From assembly GCF_902381825.1 (NCBI RefSeq), contig NZ_LR698973.1:960053-1024052 (forward strand): a stretch of DNA of 64,000 bases, in the 5' to 3' direction. Under the pieces are notes generated by a model. It had not been told where the DNA came from. It saw only the letters and a program-made list of their open reading frames with translations, and searched no databases. A program made the translations under genes and the position numbers. This document shows, piece after piece, positions 52,705-61,793 of the stretch (position 1 is the first letter of the stretch; the number at the start of each line of letters is the position of its first letter). The DNA is from Pseudocoprococcus catus. GTDB taxonomy: Bacteria; Bacillota; Clostridia; Lachnospirales; Lachnospiraceae.

Positions 52705-53061
52705 TCAATTCGTTTCAAATTTCTCGGACAACTCTGTCAGTTCTTTCACCGTTTCCTGGGTGTGATGCAACAGGGTGTCACGCATTTCTGGCGGACAGCT
52801 GGAATAAAGCATTTTCATCTGATTGACACCCTCATTCTCCAGAGAAATATCTGGATTTATAAGCGTATCTAAAGAGATGTGTAGGACCTTTGCCAATGCT
52901 CTCAAAATCAAATAGGAAGGATTCATTTTCCCTTTTTCGATATTGGCGATTTGCTTTACAGAAACATGGCTCAGATCAGAAAGTTCTTGTTGTGTCAGTT
53001 CTTTATTCTTTCGGGCTTCCCGCATTTTCTGCCCTAAAGCAGTTAAATCATCAATCGGCAT
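52705..53061 (-). CDS. XRE-family HTH transcriptional regulator
   Basis: A 118-residue protein with an N-terminal HTH (KNKELTQQELSDLSHVSVKQ, then NIEKGKMNPSYLILRALAKV) and a short helical end (LHHTQETVKELTELSEKF). GAGGTGA is six bases before ATG 53061 on the minus strand. It has no divergent partner, and may regulate itself or the cassette. Confidence 0.78.
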   Translation of the reverse strand: MPIDDLTALGQKMREARKNKELTQQELSDLSHVSVKQIANIEKGKMNPSYLILRALAKVLHISLDTLINPDISLENEGVNQMKMLYSSCPPEMRDTLLHHTQETVKELTELSEKFETN

Positions 53062-53291
53062 AATCGTTCACCTCAAGAATATTGTATCGTTCCGGTTTGT
53101 ACAAAGGAATAACCTTATTGTGCTTGCTAAGAGGTATGATTATGCTGATTATGTGAATGAAAAACTTCTGTTCAGATGAAGTTACACTATCTTAGTGACA
53201 AACGCAAAGTGCAGGGAGATATTTGATGGCGCATTCCGTAGATGTTTTACACCTAATCAAATGTGGCGAGGATATGGCTGAAAAAAATTAC

Positions 53292-53317
53292 GAGCGCCAG
53301 AGTTCCCTCTGGCGCTC
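53292..53317. terminator. Strong bidirectional terminator after the AraC gene
   Basis: An 11-bp perfect stem: GAGCGCCAGAG (53292-53302), loop TTCC, CTCTGGCGCTC (53307-53317). T-rich on both sides; on the minus strand it follows the AraC gene directly. Confidence 0.85.
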
Positions 53318-53320
53318 ATT

Positions 53321-54289
53321 TTACTTTCGCTGTGCGTTTTTTCTGTACTCTAATGGCAACAATCCCGTGCTTTTTCGGAATAATTCTGCAAATCGGCTTG
53401 AAGTGGAATAGCCTACTGTTTGGGCAACTTGCCCGACTGTCAGCTCTGTATATGCCAGCAGATATTCTGCTTGGCTCATGCGCCGCTGTTGAACATATTC
53501 CGTGATGGTGCAGTCGTAGTATTTCTTAAAACAGCTTTTGAGCTTTGTTGTTCCCATGCAGGCAATCTGTGTTAGCCGTTCCAGAGGAATATCAAAAGCA
53601 TAGTGATCGCTAAGATAAGCGGCAACTATTTGGAGATTTTCAATATCCTGTTGAGAGAGCTTATGGGCTGGTTTATCAGGATGTTTCTTCTGATATTCCA
53701 CCACCATTGAAACAGCTTCTGCGACTTTACCCTCATAAAAAAGTTTTGCTGCAATCCCTTCCCCGCGATAGTCTTTGATTTCTGTGAGTAACCGTGACAT
53801 TTCTGGAAAGTCGGATGTTTGGTCGATCTTCCGAAATGCATCCACAGGATTGATCTGTGCCTCCGGGTACAGTTTTTTCAGGTAGTCCTCATAATATGCC
53901 GGTGCAATCTCAATCCCAACCGAACGGATTGGAATATTTTTATGTATCAAAGCCTTGTATGGAGCGTAGCCTCCAATAAATGTTTTGATACAACCGGCAG
54001 ACAGTCTACGGTATGGAGATAATTCCTCCCCGGAAATAGAGTCATACCGAGTGATACTCAGACATTCCGGCATGGAGCATTCCAACATGAAATCTTCGTG
54101 GAAGGAAAAGTTATGGATTTTAATATCATATAAGTCTTTCTGTCCATAAGTCCAGTAGGTGCCTTCTCCAACTTCGGGAGAAAGTTTCCAGCAGTCACCT
54201 AATGCCCCATATTGCTGGTTGTCTGGGTCACGGATAAAACCGTGTTCTATCAGTAACGGTGTATAAAACTGGTCAATAATTTCAGACAT
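53321..54289 (-). CDS. AraC-family transcriptional regulator
   Basis: A 322-residue regulator. The C-terminal about 100 residues form two HTH units (FDIPLERLTQIACMGTTKLK; LTVGQVAQTVGYSTSSRFAE) of the AraC type. The N-terminal half is a sensing domain of the sort seen in siderophore/iron-linked AraC regulators, with no recognisable ligand residues. Start 54289 has AAGGAGG upstream; the longer ORF covers the promoter. It is divergent from the ECF operon and probably activates it on ligand binding. Confidence 0.8.
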   Translation of the reverse strand: MSEIIDQFYTPLLIEHGFIRDPDNQQYGALGDCWKLSPEVGEGTYWTYGQKDLYDIKIHNFSFHEDFMLECSMPECLSITRYDSISGEELSPYRRLSAGCIKTFIGGYAPYKALIHKNIPIRSVGIEIAPAYYEDYLKKLYPEAQINPVDAFRKIDQTSDFPEMSRLLTEIKDYRGEGIAAKLFYEGKVAEAVSMVVEYQKKHPDKPAHKLSQQDIENLQIVAAYLSDHYAFDIPLERLTQIACMGTTKLKSCFKKYYDCTITEYVQQRRMSQAEYLLAYTELTVGQVAQTVGYSTSSRFAELFRKSTGLLPLEYRKNAQRK

Positions 54290-54369
54290 GAAAACAGGCC
54301 GCCTCCTTTTTGCAACGATTAGACGAACTTTTGAAAGGAACGGACGAACATCGCCGGAGCCTATTGAAT

Positions 54370-54451
54370 GTTGTTCGATAAATGAGTATTGTATTAGATG
54401 ATGGTTAGAGCTATCTAACTTGAGAATATCACAAACCATTTGTCAAGTCAA
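54370..54451. promoter_or_regulatory. Face-to-face promoters with central dyad
   Basis: Minus-strand promoter for araC: TTGACT (54446-54451) and TATTCT (54423-54428), spacer 17. A plus-strand promoter may be TTGTTC at about 54371 with TTAGAT at about 54394. The dyad GTTAGA-GCTA-TCTAAC (54403-54418) lies between the two -10 boxes, where both transcripts would begin. Confidence 0.55.
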
Positions 54452-54475
54452 GACAATGAAAGGTAGGAGGTCAAA

Positions 54476-55087
54476 ATGAGTAATCAAGTAAATTCTATGA
54501 ACAAAGGTCTGACAGTGAAAGACCTTGTAACAACAGGTATTTTTACTGCACTATTATTTGTTTTTGTATTGGTGGGCGGCGTCTTTTTTGCAACGAATCC
54601 TGTACTTACTTTTTTCATGCCGGCAGGAGGTGGGCTGCTTGCTGGCCCCATTTATCTTTTGCTGATTGCAAAAGTACATAAGCGTTGGAGTCTTTCTATA
54701 ATGGGCGTTATCATGGGTATTATTTGGTTCGTGACCGGTATGCACTGGGCCTTTGCGCTGGGCTATCTGATTATGGCGATTGTCGCTGACTTTGTTGCGG
54801 GTGCAGGGCAATACAAAAGCAAGAAACTCAACAGTCTGTCTTACGTCCTGTTTTCCCTCGGCGGTACTGGATCGTATATCGTTTTCTTTGCTGACCCCAA
54901 CGGCTGGGCGCAGACAATGCTGGGTAATGGAACCGAACAGAGCTACATCGACACCATGCAGGCAACCGCTAACACCGGCATTCTGATTGCCATGTTTGCC
55001 GCTGCTATCATTACATCTGCGATCAGCGCCTTTGTAGGCTGCAAAATGCTGAAAAAGCAGTTTGAAAAAGCAGGTATTACAGCATGA
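54476..55087 (+). CDS. MptD family ECF transporter substrate-binding (S) component
   Basis: A 203-residue membrane protein with about six helices (VTTGIFTALLFVFVLVGGVF, MGVIMGIIWFVTGMHWAF). It matches the MptD/Trep_Strep group of S components. In ECF importers, S binds the substrate and docks on T plus two ATPases. TAGGAGGT precedes the start. Substrate unknown; the AraC partner and export pair are reminiscent of metallophore or cofactor systems. Confidence 0.75.
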   Translation: MSNQVNSMNKGLTVKDLVTTGIFTALLFVFVLVGGVFFATNPVLTFFMPAGGGLLAGPIYLLLIAKVHKRWSLSIMGVIMGIIWFVTGMHWAFALGYLIMAIVADFVAGAGQYKSKKLNSLSYVLFSLGGTGSYIVFFADPNGWAQTMLGNGTEQSYIDTMQATANTGILIAMFAAAIITSAISAFVGCKMLKKQFEKAGITA

Positions 55088-55809
55088 GCGGTAACCGCCA
55101 CAAGAAAGGGCTTTGGCTCGACCCACGGGCCAAGCTCTTTCTTATTCTTATGTGTGTTTTATCGTCCATGTTTGCTCCTTCACTTGCATATCAATTTGTC
55201 CTTGTTATGCTGATTGCGGTATTGGGGGCTTTCTTTGGAAAGTGGAAATATGTCATTAAGGCTGTATGCTTTTATGCGGTCATCTGTGCCCTGACAGTTT
55301 GGATCATGGCAGAAATGACAGGCACGCTGCGGACAATGTTTATTGCCTTTTTAGGATTGTTTCATAAGGTATATGCGTGCGGAACCTTGGCCGGGATTGT
55401 TCTGACTACTACAAAAGTCAATGAGTTCCTGTCTGCTATGAACCGTGTCCACGCACCCAAAAAGTTAGTAATTCCTATGGCAGTTATGCTACGGTACATT
55501 CCAACTATTCAAGAGGACTGGCGCTATATCACAGACGCTATGCGAATGAGAGATGTTTCACCATCTCTGGCGGGCTTTTTAACACATCCGGGCATGACGG
55601 TTGAGTGTATTTATGTGCCTTTATTGATGGCAGCTTCAAAAGCGGCGGATGATCTTTCTGTTGCTTCTGTCACTCGTGGAATTGAAAATCCCAATCCACG
55701 CACCTGTCTTGTCCAGATAAAATGCGGAATTTCCGATTGGGGCGTCATGGCCGTTGCCGTAGCTTATCTGATTTTTGAATTATGTGTGCGAGGAGGTGTG
55801 ATCGGTTGA
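55084..55809 (+). CDS. ECF transporter transmembrane (T) component
   Basis: A 241-residue CbiQ/EcfT family protein. DPRAKLFLILMCVLSSMFA begins the family pattern. The coupling motif region is RYIPTIQEDWRYITDAMRMR and a further Arg motif is SVASVTRGIENPN, close to the A-R-G/S signature that contacts the ATPases. It overlaps the S component by ATGA, so they are coupled. Confidence 0.8.
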   Translation: MSGNRHKKGLWLDPRAKLFLILMCVLSSMFAPSLAYQFVLVMLIAVLGAFFGKWKYVIKAVCFYAVICALTVWIMAEMTGTLRTMFIAFLGLFHKVYACGTLAGIVLTTTKVNEFLSAMNRVHAPKKLVIPMAVMLRYIPTIQEDWRYITDAMRMRDVSPSLAGFLTHPGMTVECIYVPLLMAASKAADDLSVASVTRGIENPNPRTCLVQIKCGISDWGVMAVAVAYLIFELCVRGGVIG

Positions 55810-57278
55810 TTGAGTTTGAAAATGTATCGTTTTCCTATACGGGGCAGGAACATGGTGGGCTGCGCGACATCAATTTGAAAATTTCGGACGGAGAATTCGT
55901 CCTGTTCTGTGGCCGCAGCGGGTGCGGAAAAACAACGATTACAAGGCTGGTGAATGGACTGATCCCTCAGTTTTATCAGGGGGAGCTTCATGGCCGTGTG
56001 CTGGTAGATGGTCAGGAAATCAGCAATATCCCCATGTATCAGATTGCCGCTAAGGTTGGCTCCGTTTTCCAAAATCCACGGACGCAGTTTTTCAATGTTG
56101 ATACAGACAGTGAGATTGCCTTTGGAATTGAAAATGAAGCTCGCCCTCCTGAGAAATTGGCTGAGCGAGTAGAGCAGACAACTGAAGATTTGCATATTCA
56201 AAAGCTGCGAAACAGAAATATTTTTGAGTTGTCCGGCGGAGAAAAGCAGAAAATCGCCTTTGCTTCTGTTTATGCCATGAACCCACATATTTATCTATTG
56301 GATGAACCATCCTCTAATCTGGATATGACTTCGATCCAGGAACTAAAGGAACATTTGCGGCTGATAAAAAAACAGGGCAAAACAGTTTTGATAGCGGAAC
56401 ATCGTCTGTACTACCTGATGGAGTTGGCTGACCGAATTGTTTATCTGGAAAAAGGAGAAATTAAAGGAATATACACCCCGGAAGAATTTTGGCAGCTATC
56501 TGAACCTGATCGTGAACACATGGGGCTGCGAGCTGTTGATCTACAGGCGGTATTCCCGCAAAAAGCCCACTTGCCTGCGCCTACCCCTGTATTGGAGCTG
56601 CGGAATGTGACGCTCCGTTACAAGAAGCAAACAATTTTGCATGACATTGAGCTATCCGCCGGAAAGGGCGAAGTGATTGGTGTTGTCGGCCACAACGGAG
56701 CTGGAAAGACTACATTTTCCCGCGCTCTCTGTGGGCTTCACAAAGACTGCGATGGACAATTTTTGTGGGAAAGCGAGCCGATTGAGCGTAAGGAAAGGCT
56801 GAAACGCTCTTACATGGTTATGCAGGATGTGAATTATGAACTTTTCGCTGACAGCGTGGAGGCAGAGTGCTCCTTTGGTATACGCAATCCAGATCAAACA
56901 CTGGTAAATGCAACTTTGGAGGAATTAGGTCTTACCCAATATCGGGAGCGCCATCCAAACACGCTTTCTGGCGGTCAAAAGCAACGAGTAGCTGTAGCTG
57001 TTAGCATGATTTGTGGGAAAGATCTGCTGGTATTCGATGAACCGACCAGCGGCCTTGATTTTGACAGTATGACGCAGGTGGCGGGACTGATCCGCCGGTT
57101 GTCCAATATGGGAAAGGTTATTTTCATTGTCACCCACGATTTTGAATTTGTCTGCCGTACCTGCTCCCGTGTCCTGCATTTTGACGAAGGCGAAATGCCC
57201 GATGATGTACCAGTTACAATGGATGCCCTCCCGAAATTGAGAGAGCTGTTCTCTGTTTCAGATGGAAAGGAGAGGTGA
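55806..57278 (+). CDS. ECF double ATPase (two ABC domains)
   Basis: A 490-residue protein with two ATPase domains fused. First: Walker A GRSGCGKTT, signature ELSGGEKQKI, Walker B IYLLDEPSSNLD. Second: Walker A GHNGAGKTT, signature TLSGGQKQRV, Walker B LLVFDEPTSGLD. This fused form replaces separate EcfA1/A2. Start TTG 55806 has GGAGGTG seven bases upstream and overlaps the T gene stop. Confidence 0.85.
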   Translation: MIEFENVSFSYTGQEHGGLRDINLKISDGEFVLFCGRSGCGKTTITRLVNGLIPQFYQGELHGRVLVDGQEISNIPMYQIAAKVGSVFQNPRTQFFNVDTDSEIAFGIENEARPPEKLAERVEQTTEDLHIQKLRNRNIFELSGGEKQKIAFASVYAMNPHIYLLDEPSSNLDMTSIQELKEHLRLIKKQGKTVLIAEHRLYYLMELADRIVYLEKGEIKGIYTPEEFWQLSEPDREHMGLRAVDLQAVFPQKAHLPAPTPVLELRNVTLRYKKQTILHDIELSAGKGEVIGVVGHNGAGKTTFSRALCGLHKDCDGQFLWESEPIERKERLKRSYMVMQDVNYELFADSVEAECSFGIRNPDQTLVNATLEELGLTQYRERHPNTLSGGQKQRVAVAVSMICGKDLLVFDEPTSGLDFDSMTQVAGLIRRLSNMGKVIFIVTHDFEFVCRTCSRVLHFDEGEMPDDVPVTMDALPKLRELFSVSDGKER

Positions 57279-57281
57279 TCT

Positions 57282-59045
57282 ATGAAACAGAAAAAAGAAA
57301 ACAGAGTAGCTTTGCTGCTCCACTGGGCCGGTGAGCAAAAAATCTGGCTGTTCCTGGCAATTTTTCTATCGGCGGTCAGCGGCCTTTGCATTATCGTCCC
57401 TTACATTGGAATTTACCGGCTGATGGACGCCACCTTCAATCATACCTGCACGCAGGAACTTGTTGTACATACCGTGGTAATGATTGCAGTGGCGGTAACT
57501 TTGCGGTTTGTCCTGTTTGGCTGTTCCGGCGTAGCAGCCCACAAAGGGGCCTATGGCGCTCTTTTCAAAGTGCGCTGCATGGTTGCAGAACACATGGCCA
57601 GAGCGCCTTTAGGGGCCTTGAATGAACGGCGCACCGGGGACATAAAAACGGTTCTGAATGAAGATATTGAAAAGTTGGAGCTGTTTCTGGCCCATAACCT
57701 TCCTGACCTTGTGTGCTATCTGGTGGGGCCGGTAGTCATCTTTATTTATCTGATGACCGTCAATATTCCTCTGGCATTGATTTCCCTGGTTCCGCTAATC
57801 CTTGCTGTTGTTGTAATGGGGATGATGTTCCGCAATACGGATGACCTGATGGAACGGGCCAATCACTCCATTACCACACTGAACTCGGTTATGATTGAGT
57901 ACATCAGCGGCATGAAATTGATTAAAGCCTATAACATGGGGAGCAAATCGTTTCAAAAGTTTTCAGACGCTATCCAGGAAGAAAACGCCATGTGGAATGA
58001 AACTTCCCGGCGCATGGGGCCACCTTATGCGGCCTTTGTTGTTATCATCGAATGTGGGATGTTGATGATGGTTCCAATCGGCGGAATGTTTTTCCTGAAA
58101 GGCTCACTGGCTGCCAGCGCATTTTTGCTGTTCGTCTATGTAGGTTCCATGTATTTGACGGAAATACGCCCCCTACAGGAACTGGGGACTAATTTTGCCA
58201 ATGTGCTGAACGCTGTTACTAAGACCAAAGAGATACTGGATATTCCAATTTATGAGGGTGGAGCGGACTTTCCCCAAAATCACGATATTGAACTTCGGAA
58301 TGTTCGGTTTTCCTATGATGGCAAGACCGATGTACTGCAAGGCGTTAATCTCAAAATTAAAGATGGTGAACGCATGGCCCTTGTGGGACAGTCTGGTGCC
58401 GGTAAAAGTACCGTGATTGAGCTGATCTCTCGGTTCTATGATGTGCAGGAGGGCGAAGTGCTGATTGGCGGGAAAAATGTAAAGGAACTCAATTATGATA
58501 ATATCCTAAAAAATGTCGCCATTGTGTTCCAAAAGACCTTCCTGACCCGTGACAGCGTTTTAGAAAATATCCGCATGGGCAGTAACGCCACTCTGGAAAA
58601 AGTACGGACCGCCGCAAAAGAGGCGCAGATTGATGATTTCATCATGTCTTTGCCGGATGGATATGACACGAAGGTGGGCAGCTTCGGCTCTCGCTTCTCC
58701 GGCGGTGAAAAACAGCGGATTGCCATTGCCCGCGCTATCCTGAAGAATGCCCCCATTTTGATCTTAGACGAGGCCACAAGCGCCTCTGACCCGGAAAATC
58801 AGATGGAGATTGACAAAGCCATTCAAAATCTCTGTAAGGGAAAGACTGTCATTGTGGTAGCCCATCGTTTGAGCGCGTTGAAGATGTGCGAGCGTGTAGC
58901 AGTGGTTGAAAATCACACAATTACCTATGTCGGAACCCATGAGGAAGTCCGAAAGAACAATGCTTACTATCGGAAGGCGTGGGAGGACTACGAAACAGCC
59001 CGGAATATTACTTATCAGTTGGAGGGAGGCGAGCAGCATGAGTGA
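57282..59045 (+). CDS. ABC exporter-type half-transporter, cassette first
   Basis: A 587-residue protein with six helices and an ATPase domain: Walker A GQSGAGKST, signature FSGGEKQRI, Walker B ILILDEATSASD, H-loop VVAHRLSAL. The fold is an exporter type, but pairs like this beside AraC and ECF genes can also import siderophores (YbtPQ-like), so direction is open. Its end overlaps the next gene. Confidence 0.82.
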   Translation: MKQKKENRVALLLHWAGEQKIWLFLAIFLSAVSGLCIIVPYIGIYRLMDATFNHTCTQELVVHTVVMIAVAVTLRFVLFGCSGVAAHKGAYGALFKVRCMVAEHMARAPLGALNERRTGDIKTVLNEDIEKLELFLAHNLPDLVCYLVGPVVIFIYLMTVNIPLALISLVPLILAVVVMGMMFRNTDDLMERANHSITTLNSVMIEYISGMKLIKAYNMGSKSFQKFSDAIQEENAMWNETSRRMGPPYAAFVVIIECGMLMMVPIGGMFFLKGSLAASAFLLFVYVGSMYLTEIRPLQELGTNFANVLNAVTKTKEILDIPIYEGGADFPQNHDIELRNVRFSYDGKTDVLQGVNLKIKDGERMALVGQSGAGKSTVIELISRFYDVQEGEVLIGGKNVKELNYDNILKNVAIVFQKTFLTRDSVLENIRMGSNATLEKVRTAAKEAQIDDFIMSLPDGYDTKVGSFGSRFSGGEKQRIAIARAILKNAPILILDEATSASDPENQMEIDKAIQNLCKGKTVIVVAHRLSALKMCERVAVVENHTITYVGTHEEVRKNNAYYRKAWEDYETARNITYQLEGGEQHE

Positions 59046-60747
59046 GCATGATGTATTGAAAAAGAACCGTAATTTTTATATTGGCGTTGGCGGGACTGTT
59101 CTGGAAGGGCTTCTCTCCGGCAGCCTGTTTATGCTGCTTTACTCTGTCATGCAGTTTTTGTGGTCGGGACAATTTGACATGAACCGTGTCCTGGTTCTGA
59201 CCTGTGTGATCGCGGTGGTTTTTCTTCTTCGTATCCTGATTTACAGCTATGGCTATACCAAAGCGCAGATTGGCGGTGCAGCGGTCAGCAAAAATATTCG
59301 GCTTTTTATGGGCAACCATTTGAAGCGCATCCCACTGTCTCGATTTTCGCAGGGGCAGACCGGCGATTATATCAACACCATTACAAGCGACGTAAACAAC
59401 TACGAAAAAATCCTGACCCATAAAGTCGGAGATTTCGCAAAGAATTTTGCCCTGTCATTGATGTTGATTGTCTTTGTTATGACGCTCTATGTTCCGGCAG
59501 GAATTATCCTGCTGATAGCCGATCTTCTTTTAATCCCCGGCCTATGGCTTTCTTTCCGCATGGTACGGAAATATGGAAAAGAAAAGAACGATATTTGTGC
59601 GGAGAACGTCAGCAGCATTGTTGAGTATGTTTCTGGTATTCAGACTTTCCGAGCTTATGGTGTAGGCGGTATGAAGAACAAAACTGTTATCAACGCCATG
59701 CGGGAGTTTTCCCGGATCAGCTTTGTGTACGAATCAAAAGTGCTTCCTATTGGTGCGGTCTTTGGTATTTTGAGTTGGCTGTCCTGCCCGCTGGTTATCT
59801 TGCTGGCCTATGCACCTTGGGTCGCAGGGACACTGAACACGGTGGACTACCTTTTGATTTGTATGCTGCCCCTGTTCTGTGCAAAGCTGGCTAACTCGAT
59901 TTTTGTAGACCTTACCAGTTATAAGAACCTGATGATCTCGAAAAACAAAATCTTGAGTGTAATGAATGAGCCGGAGGAAACTGGCAGCATGGAGCCGCTT
60001 CACACAGCTACCCATGAAATCACATTTGACAATGTAGATTTTGCATATGTTCCCGGTGAACCGGTACTAAAACACGCCACCTTTACGGTGCCAGATCAAA
60101 AGCTCACGGCCATTGTCGGAGACTCTGGCTCCGGCAAATCTACTATTTTTAACCTGATTGCAAAATATTATGAAGCAACGGGCGGGACGATTTCTATTGG
60201 CGGTAAACCCATTAACCATGTTGCCGCAGAGCGTGTACTGGAGCAAGTTTCTATGGTAGACCAGAACATATTTCTTTTTGACGATACCATCCGGGATAAT
60301 ATCCGACACGCTCGTCCTAATGCTACGGACACGGAAATCGAGACTGCCTGCCGGGAGGCTAACTGTGACAGCTTCATCCGTAAGATGGAAAAGGGATACG
60401 ATACGCCGACTGGCGAGAATGGAAATCTTCTCTCTGGCGGTGAGCGTCAGCGAATTTCAATAGCCCGCGCCATCCTGAAAAATAGCCCCATCCTGCTTTT
60501 GGATGAAGCAACAGCATCTCTTGACATTGAAAATGAGCTTGCCGTAAAGCAGGCCATCGCCAATCTGCTAAAAGAAAAAAAGACAGTGGTAATGATTGCT
60601 CATACCCTTTCCATTGTCAAAAATGCAGATCAAATCCTTGTAATGGGTGATGGCAGGATTGCTGAATCTGGAACCCATGAGGAATTGCTTGCGAAAGGCG
60701 AAAAATATGCTGCTATGTGGAACGCAGAGCAAAAAATATTAGCTTGA
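59038..60747 (+). CDS. ABC exporter-type half-transporter, cassette second
   Basis: A 569-residue partner of the preceding gene. Walker A GDSGSGKST, signature LLSGGERQRI, Walker B ILLLDEATASLD, H-loop MIAHTLSIV. The helices include SLFMLLYSVMQFLW. ATG 59038 is chosen for its GGAGGGAGG; the ORF from 58906 overlaps the previous gene too far. Probably a heterodimer with the previous protein. Confidence 0.82.
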   Translation: MSEHDVLKKNRNFYIGVGGTVLEGLLSGSLFMLLYSVMQFLWSGQFDMNRVLVLTCVIAVVFLLRILIYSYGYTKAQIGGAAVSKNIRLFMGNHLKRIPLSRFSQGQTGDYINTITSDVNNYEKILTHKVGDFAKNFALSLMLIVFVMTLYVPAGIILLIADLLLIPGLWLSFRMVRKYGKEKNDICAENVSSIVEYVSGIQTFRAYGVGGMKNKTVINAMREFSRISFVYESKVLPIGAVFGILSWLSCPLVILLAYAPWVAGTLNTVDYLLICMLPLFCAKLANSIFVDLTSYKNLMISKNKILSVMNEPEETGSMEPLHTATHEITFDNVDFAYVPGEPVLKHATFTVPDQKLTAIVGDSGSGKSTIFNLIAKYYEATGGTISIGGKPINHVAAERVLEQVSMVDQNIFLFDDTIRDNIRHARPNATDTEIETACREANCDSFIRKMEKGYDTPTGENGNLLSGGERQRISIARAILKNSPILLLDEATASLDIENELAVKQAIANLLKEKKTVVMIAHTLSIVKNADQILVMGDGRIAESGTHEELLAKGEKYAAMWNAEQKILA

Positions 60748-60831
60748 TGGGAAATAAGATGTCTGTCGGATCGAATATGATATTAGCACAGAAACCTATG
60801 AACAGCTGAAAGAATCAGTCACGAAAGAATA
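60748..60831 (+). pseudogene. Gene fragment: C-terminal tail of an unknown protein
   Basis: Frame reading RIEYDISTETYEQLKESVTK then E and stop looks like a real protein tail without its front. Probably left when the cassette joined the next module. Confidence 0.3.
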
Positions 60832-60849
60832 ACTACATAGCGCATGAAT

Positions 60850-60892
60850 CTGCCCCGATTAAGGGGAAAGAAAAAACCGTTGGTTGGGGCAG
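60850..60892 (+). promoter_or_regulatory. Mutually exclusive hairpins
   Basis: CCCC (60853-60856) can pair with GGGG at 60863-60866, or as CTGCCCC (60850-60856) with GGGGCAG (60886-60892). Position after the cassette suggests transcript-end control. Confidence 0.35.
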
Positions 60893-60926
60893 GTAATTTT
60901 GCACACTCATTTTAAGTTATTACCAT

Positions 60927-60970
60927 AACGGCGGTTTTGAGAAATCAGAGCCGCCGTTTCTTTGTTTTTA
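60927..60970 (+). terminator. Terminator at the end of the transport cassette
   Basis: AACGGCGG (60927-60934) pairs with CCGCCGTT (60951-60958), followed by TCTTTGTTTTT. Confidence 0.85.
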
Positions 60971-61009
60971 CACAAACCAATGACGACTTCCAGGGACACG
61001 GTAGCCGAT

Positions 61010-61292
61010 TGGAGGTTAATTTATCGTGCCCCGTTTACTTTTTCAAAGCTCACATGATCTGCATCAGTTAAAAAAAATTATTGTTCTTCGTTCGGGCAAG
61101 TATAATATTGCATCGGCATTATCGTTCTATGTAATTCAGTATAATAATGGCTGTTTTTGGAATGCCAGTTTTCCATTGCGGAAATTTGGCGTTTTTGATA
61201 GCCGTTTTTATGATGATGCTTTTAGAGTATATCGCTGTCGATCACCGCCACACTCCGATTTGATTTCGTAAAAATTCAGATCGGAGGAAAAG
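61010..61292 (+). promoter_or_regulatory. Leader region of sigma-like gene, copy 2
   Basis: GTG 61026, behind TTGGAGGT, opens an ORF of 81 codons ending at TAA 61269-61271. Its protein end RSPPHSDLIS matches that of the copy 1 leader. The stop lies in the loop of a hairpin (arms about 61253-61266 and 61275-61288) whose 3' arm contains GGAG of the sigma-like gene. A ribosome ending here would hold the hairpin open. No attenuator-like terminator is visible in this copy. The protein LKKIIVLRSGKYNIASALSF is not recognised. Confidence 0.55.
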
Positions 61293-61296
61293 ACAA

Positions 61297-61737
61297 GTGG
61301 CTTATAACAAAGCAAAAGAAGAATATAGATGGAACCAGTGGAAAGCAGAGGAAGAGAAGATCCTGCGCGAGCAGGGCGTGGATGAAGAGACGATCCAGAA
61401 GCTCCGGGAGTATGACTGGAACGATTTTAACGCAGAGCGGAGATTCCGGGAACATCAGACCTCACTTCTGGACTGTATGGAACTGCTTCTGGAAGAAAAA
61501 GAATCAGGAGAGTCTCAGCCAGAGAGTGTGGAAGCCCTGCTCGATACCGTGGAGAATGAGGAATTGCTCCAGATCCTGTTATCGACTGACAAGAAAACTC
61601 TTCAGATGGTTGTTCTGAAGATGATGGGATATGCACCAAAGGAGATCAGCCATCACATGGAACTGCCGGAGCAGACTGTTTATACAAGACTGCGGAGGTT
61701 ACGGGAGAAAATCAAAAAGTCCATGAAATTTGAATAA
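61297..61737 (+). CDS. Sigma-70 region 4-like DNA-binding protein, copy 2
   Basis: A 146-residue paralog of the protein at 9858. Shared parts include MAYNKAKEEYRWNQWKAEEE, RRFREHQ and the HTH (YAPKEISHHMELPEQTVYTR). The middle is acidic and differs. It starts at GTG 61297, a weaker codon than the ATG of copy 1, behind the hairpin-covered GGAGG. No sigma region 2. Likely to regulate its own module. Confidence 0.7.
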   Translation: MAYNKAKEEYRWNQWKAEEEKILREQGVDEETIQKLREYDWNDFNAERRFREHQTSLLDCMELLLEEKESGESQPESVEALLDTVENEELLQILLSTDKKTLQMVVLKMMGYAPKEISHHMELPEQTVYTRLRRLREKIKKSMKFE

Positions 61738-61793
61738 AACAAAAGGTTCTCATCGGCTGACTATTAGAACGAACAGACAGGAGGATTGATACG

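Larger units (their letters stand above)
52566..60970 (+). mobile_element. Inserted cassette: XRE, AraC, ECF importer, ABC exporter pair
   Basis: Composition turns AT-rich at 52566 and the transfer operon stops early. The cassette holds two regulators on the minus strand and five transport genes on the plus strand, then a terminator and the second sigma-like module. The ends are inferred from content, not from repeats. Confidence 0.45.

Noticed and set aside
53223..53411. 62-codon ORF upstream of the bidirectional terminator
   Set aside because: It runs through the strong terminator at 53292-53317 and into the antisense of araC. The first 20 residues might be a relic, but support is too weak.
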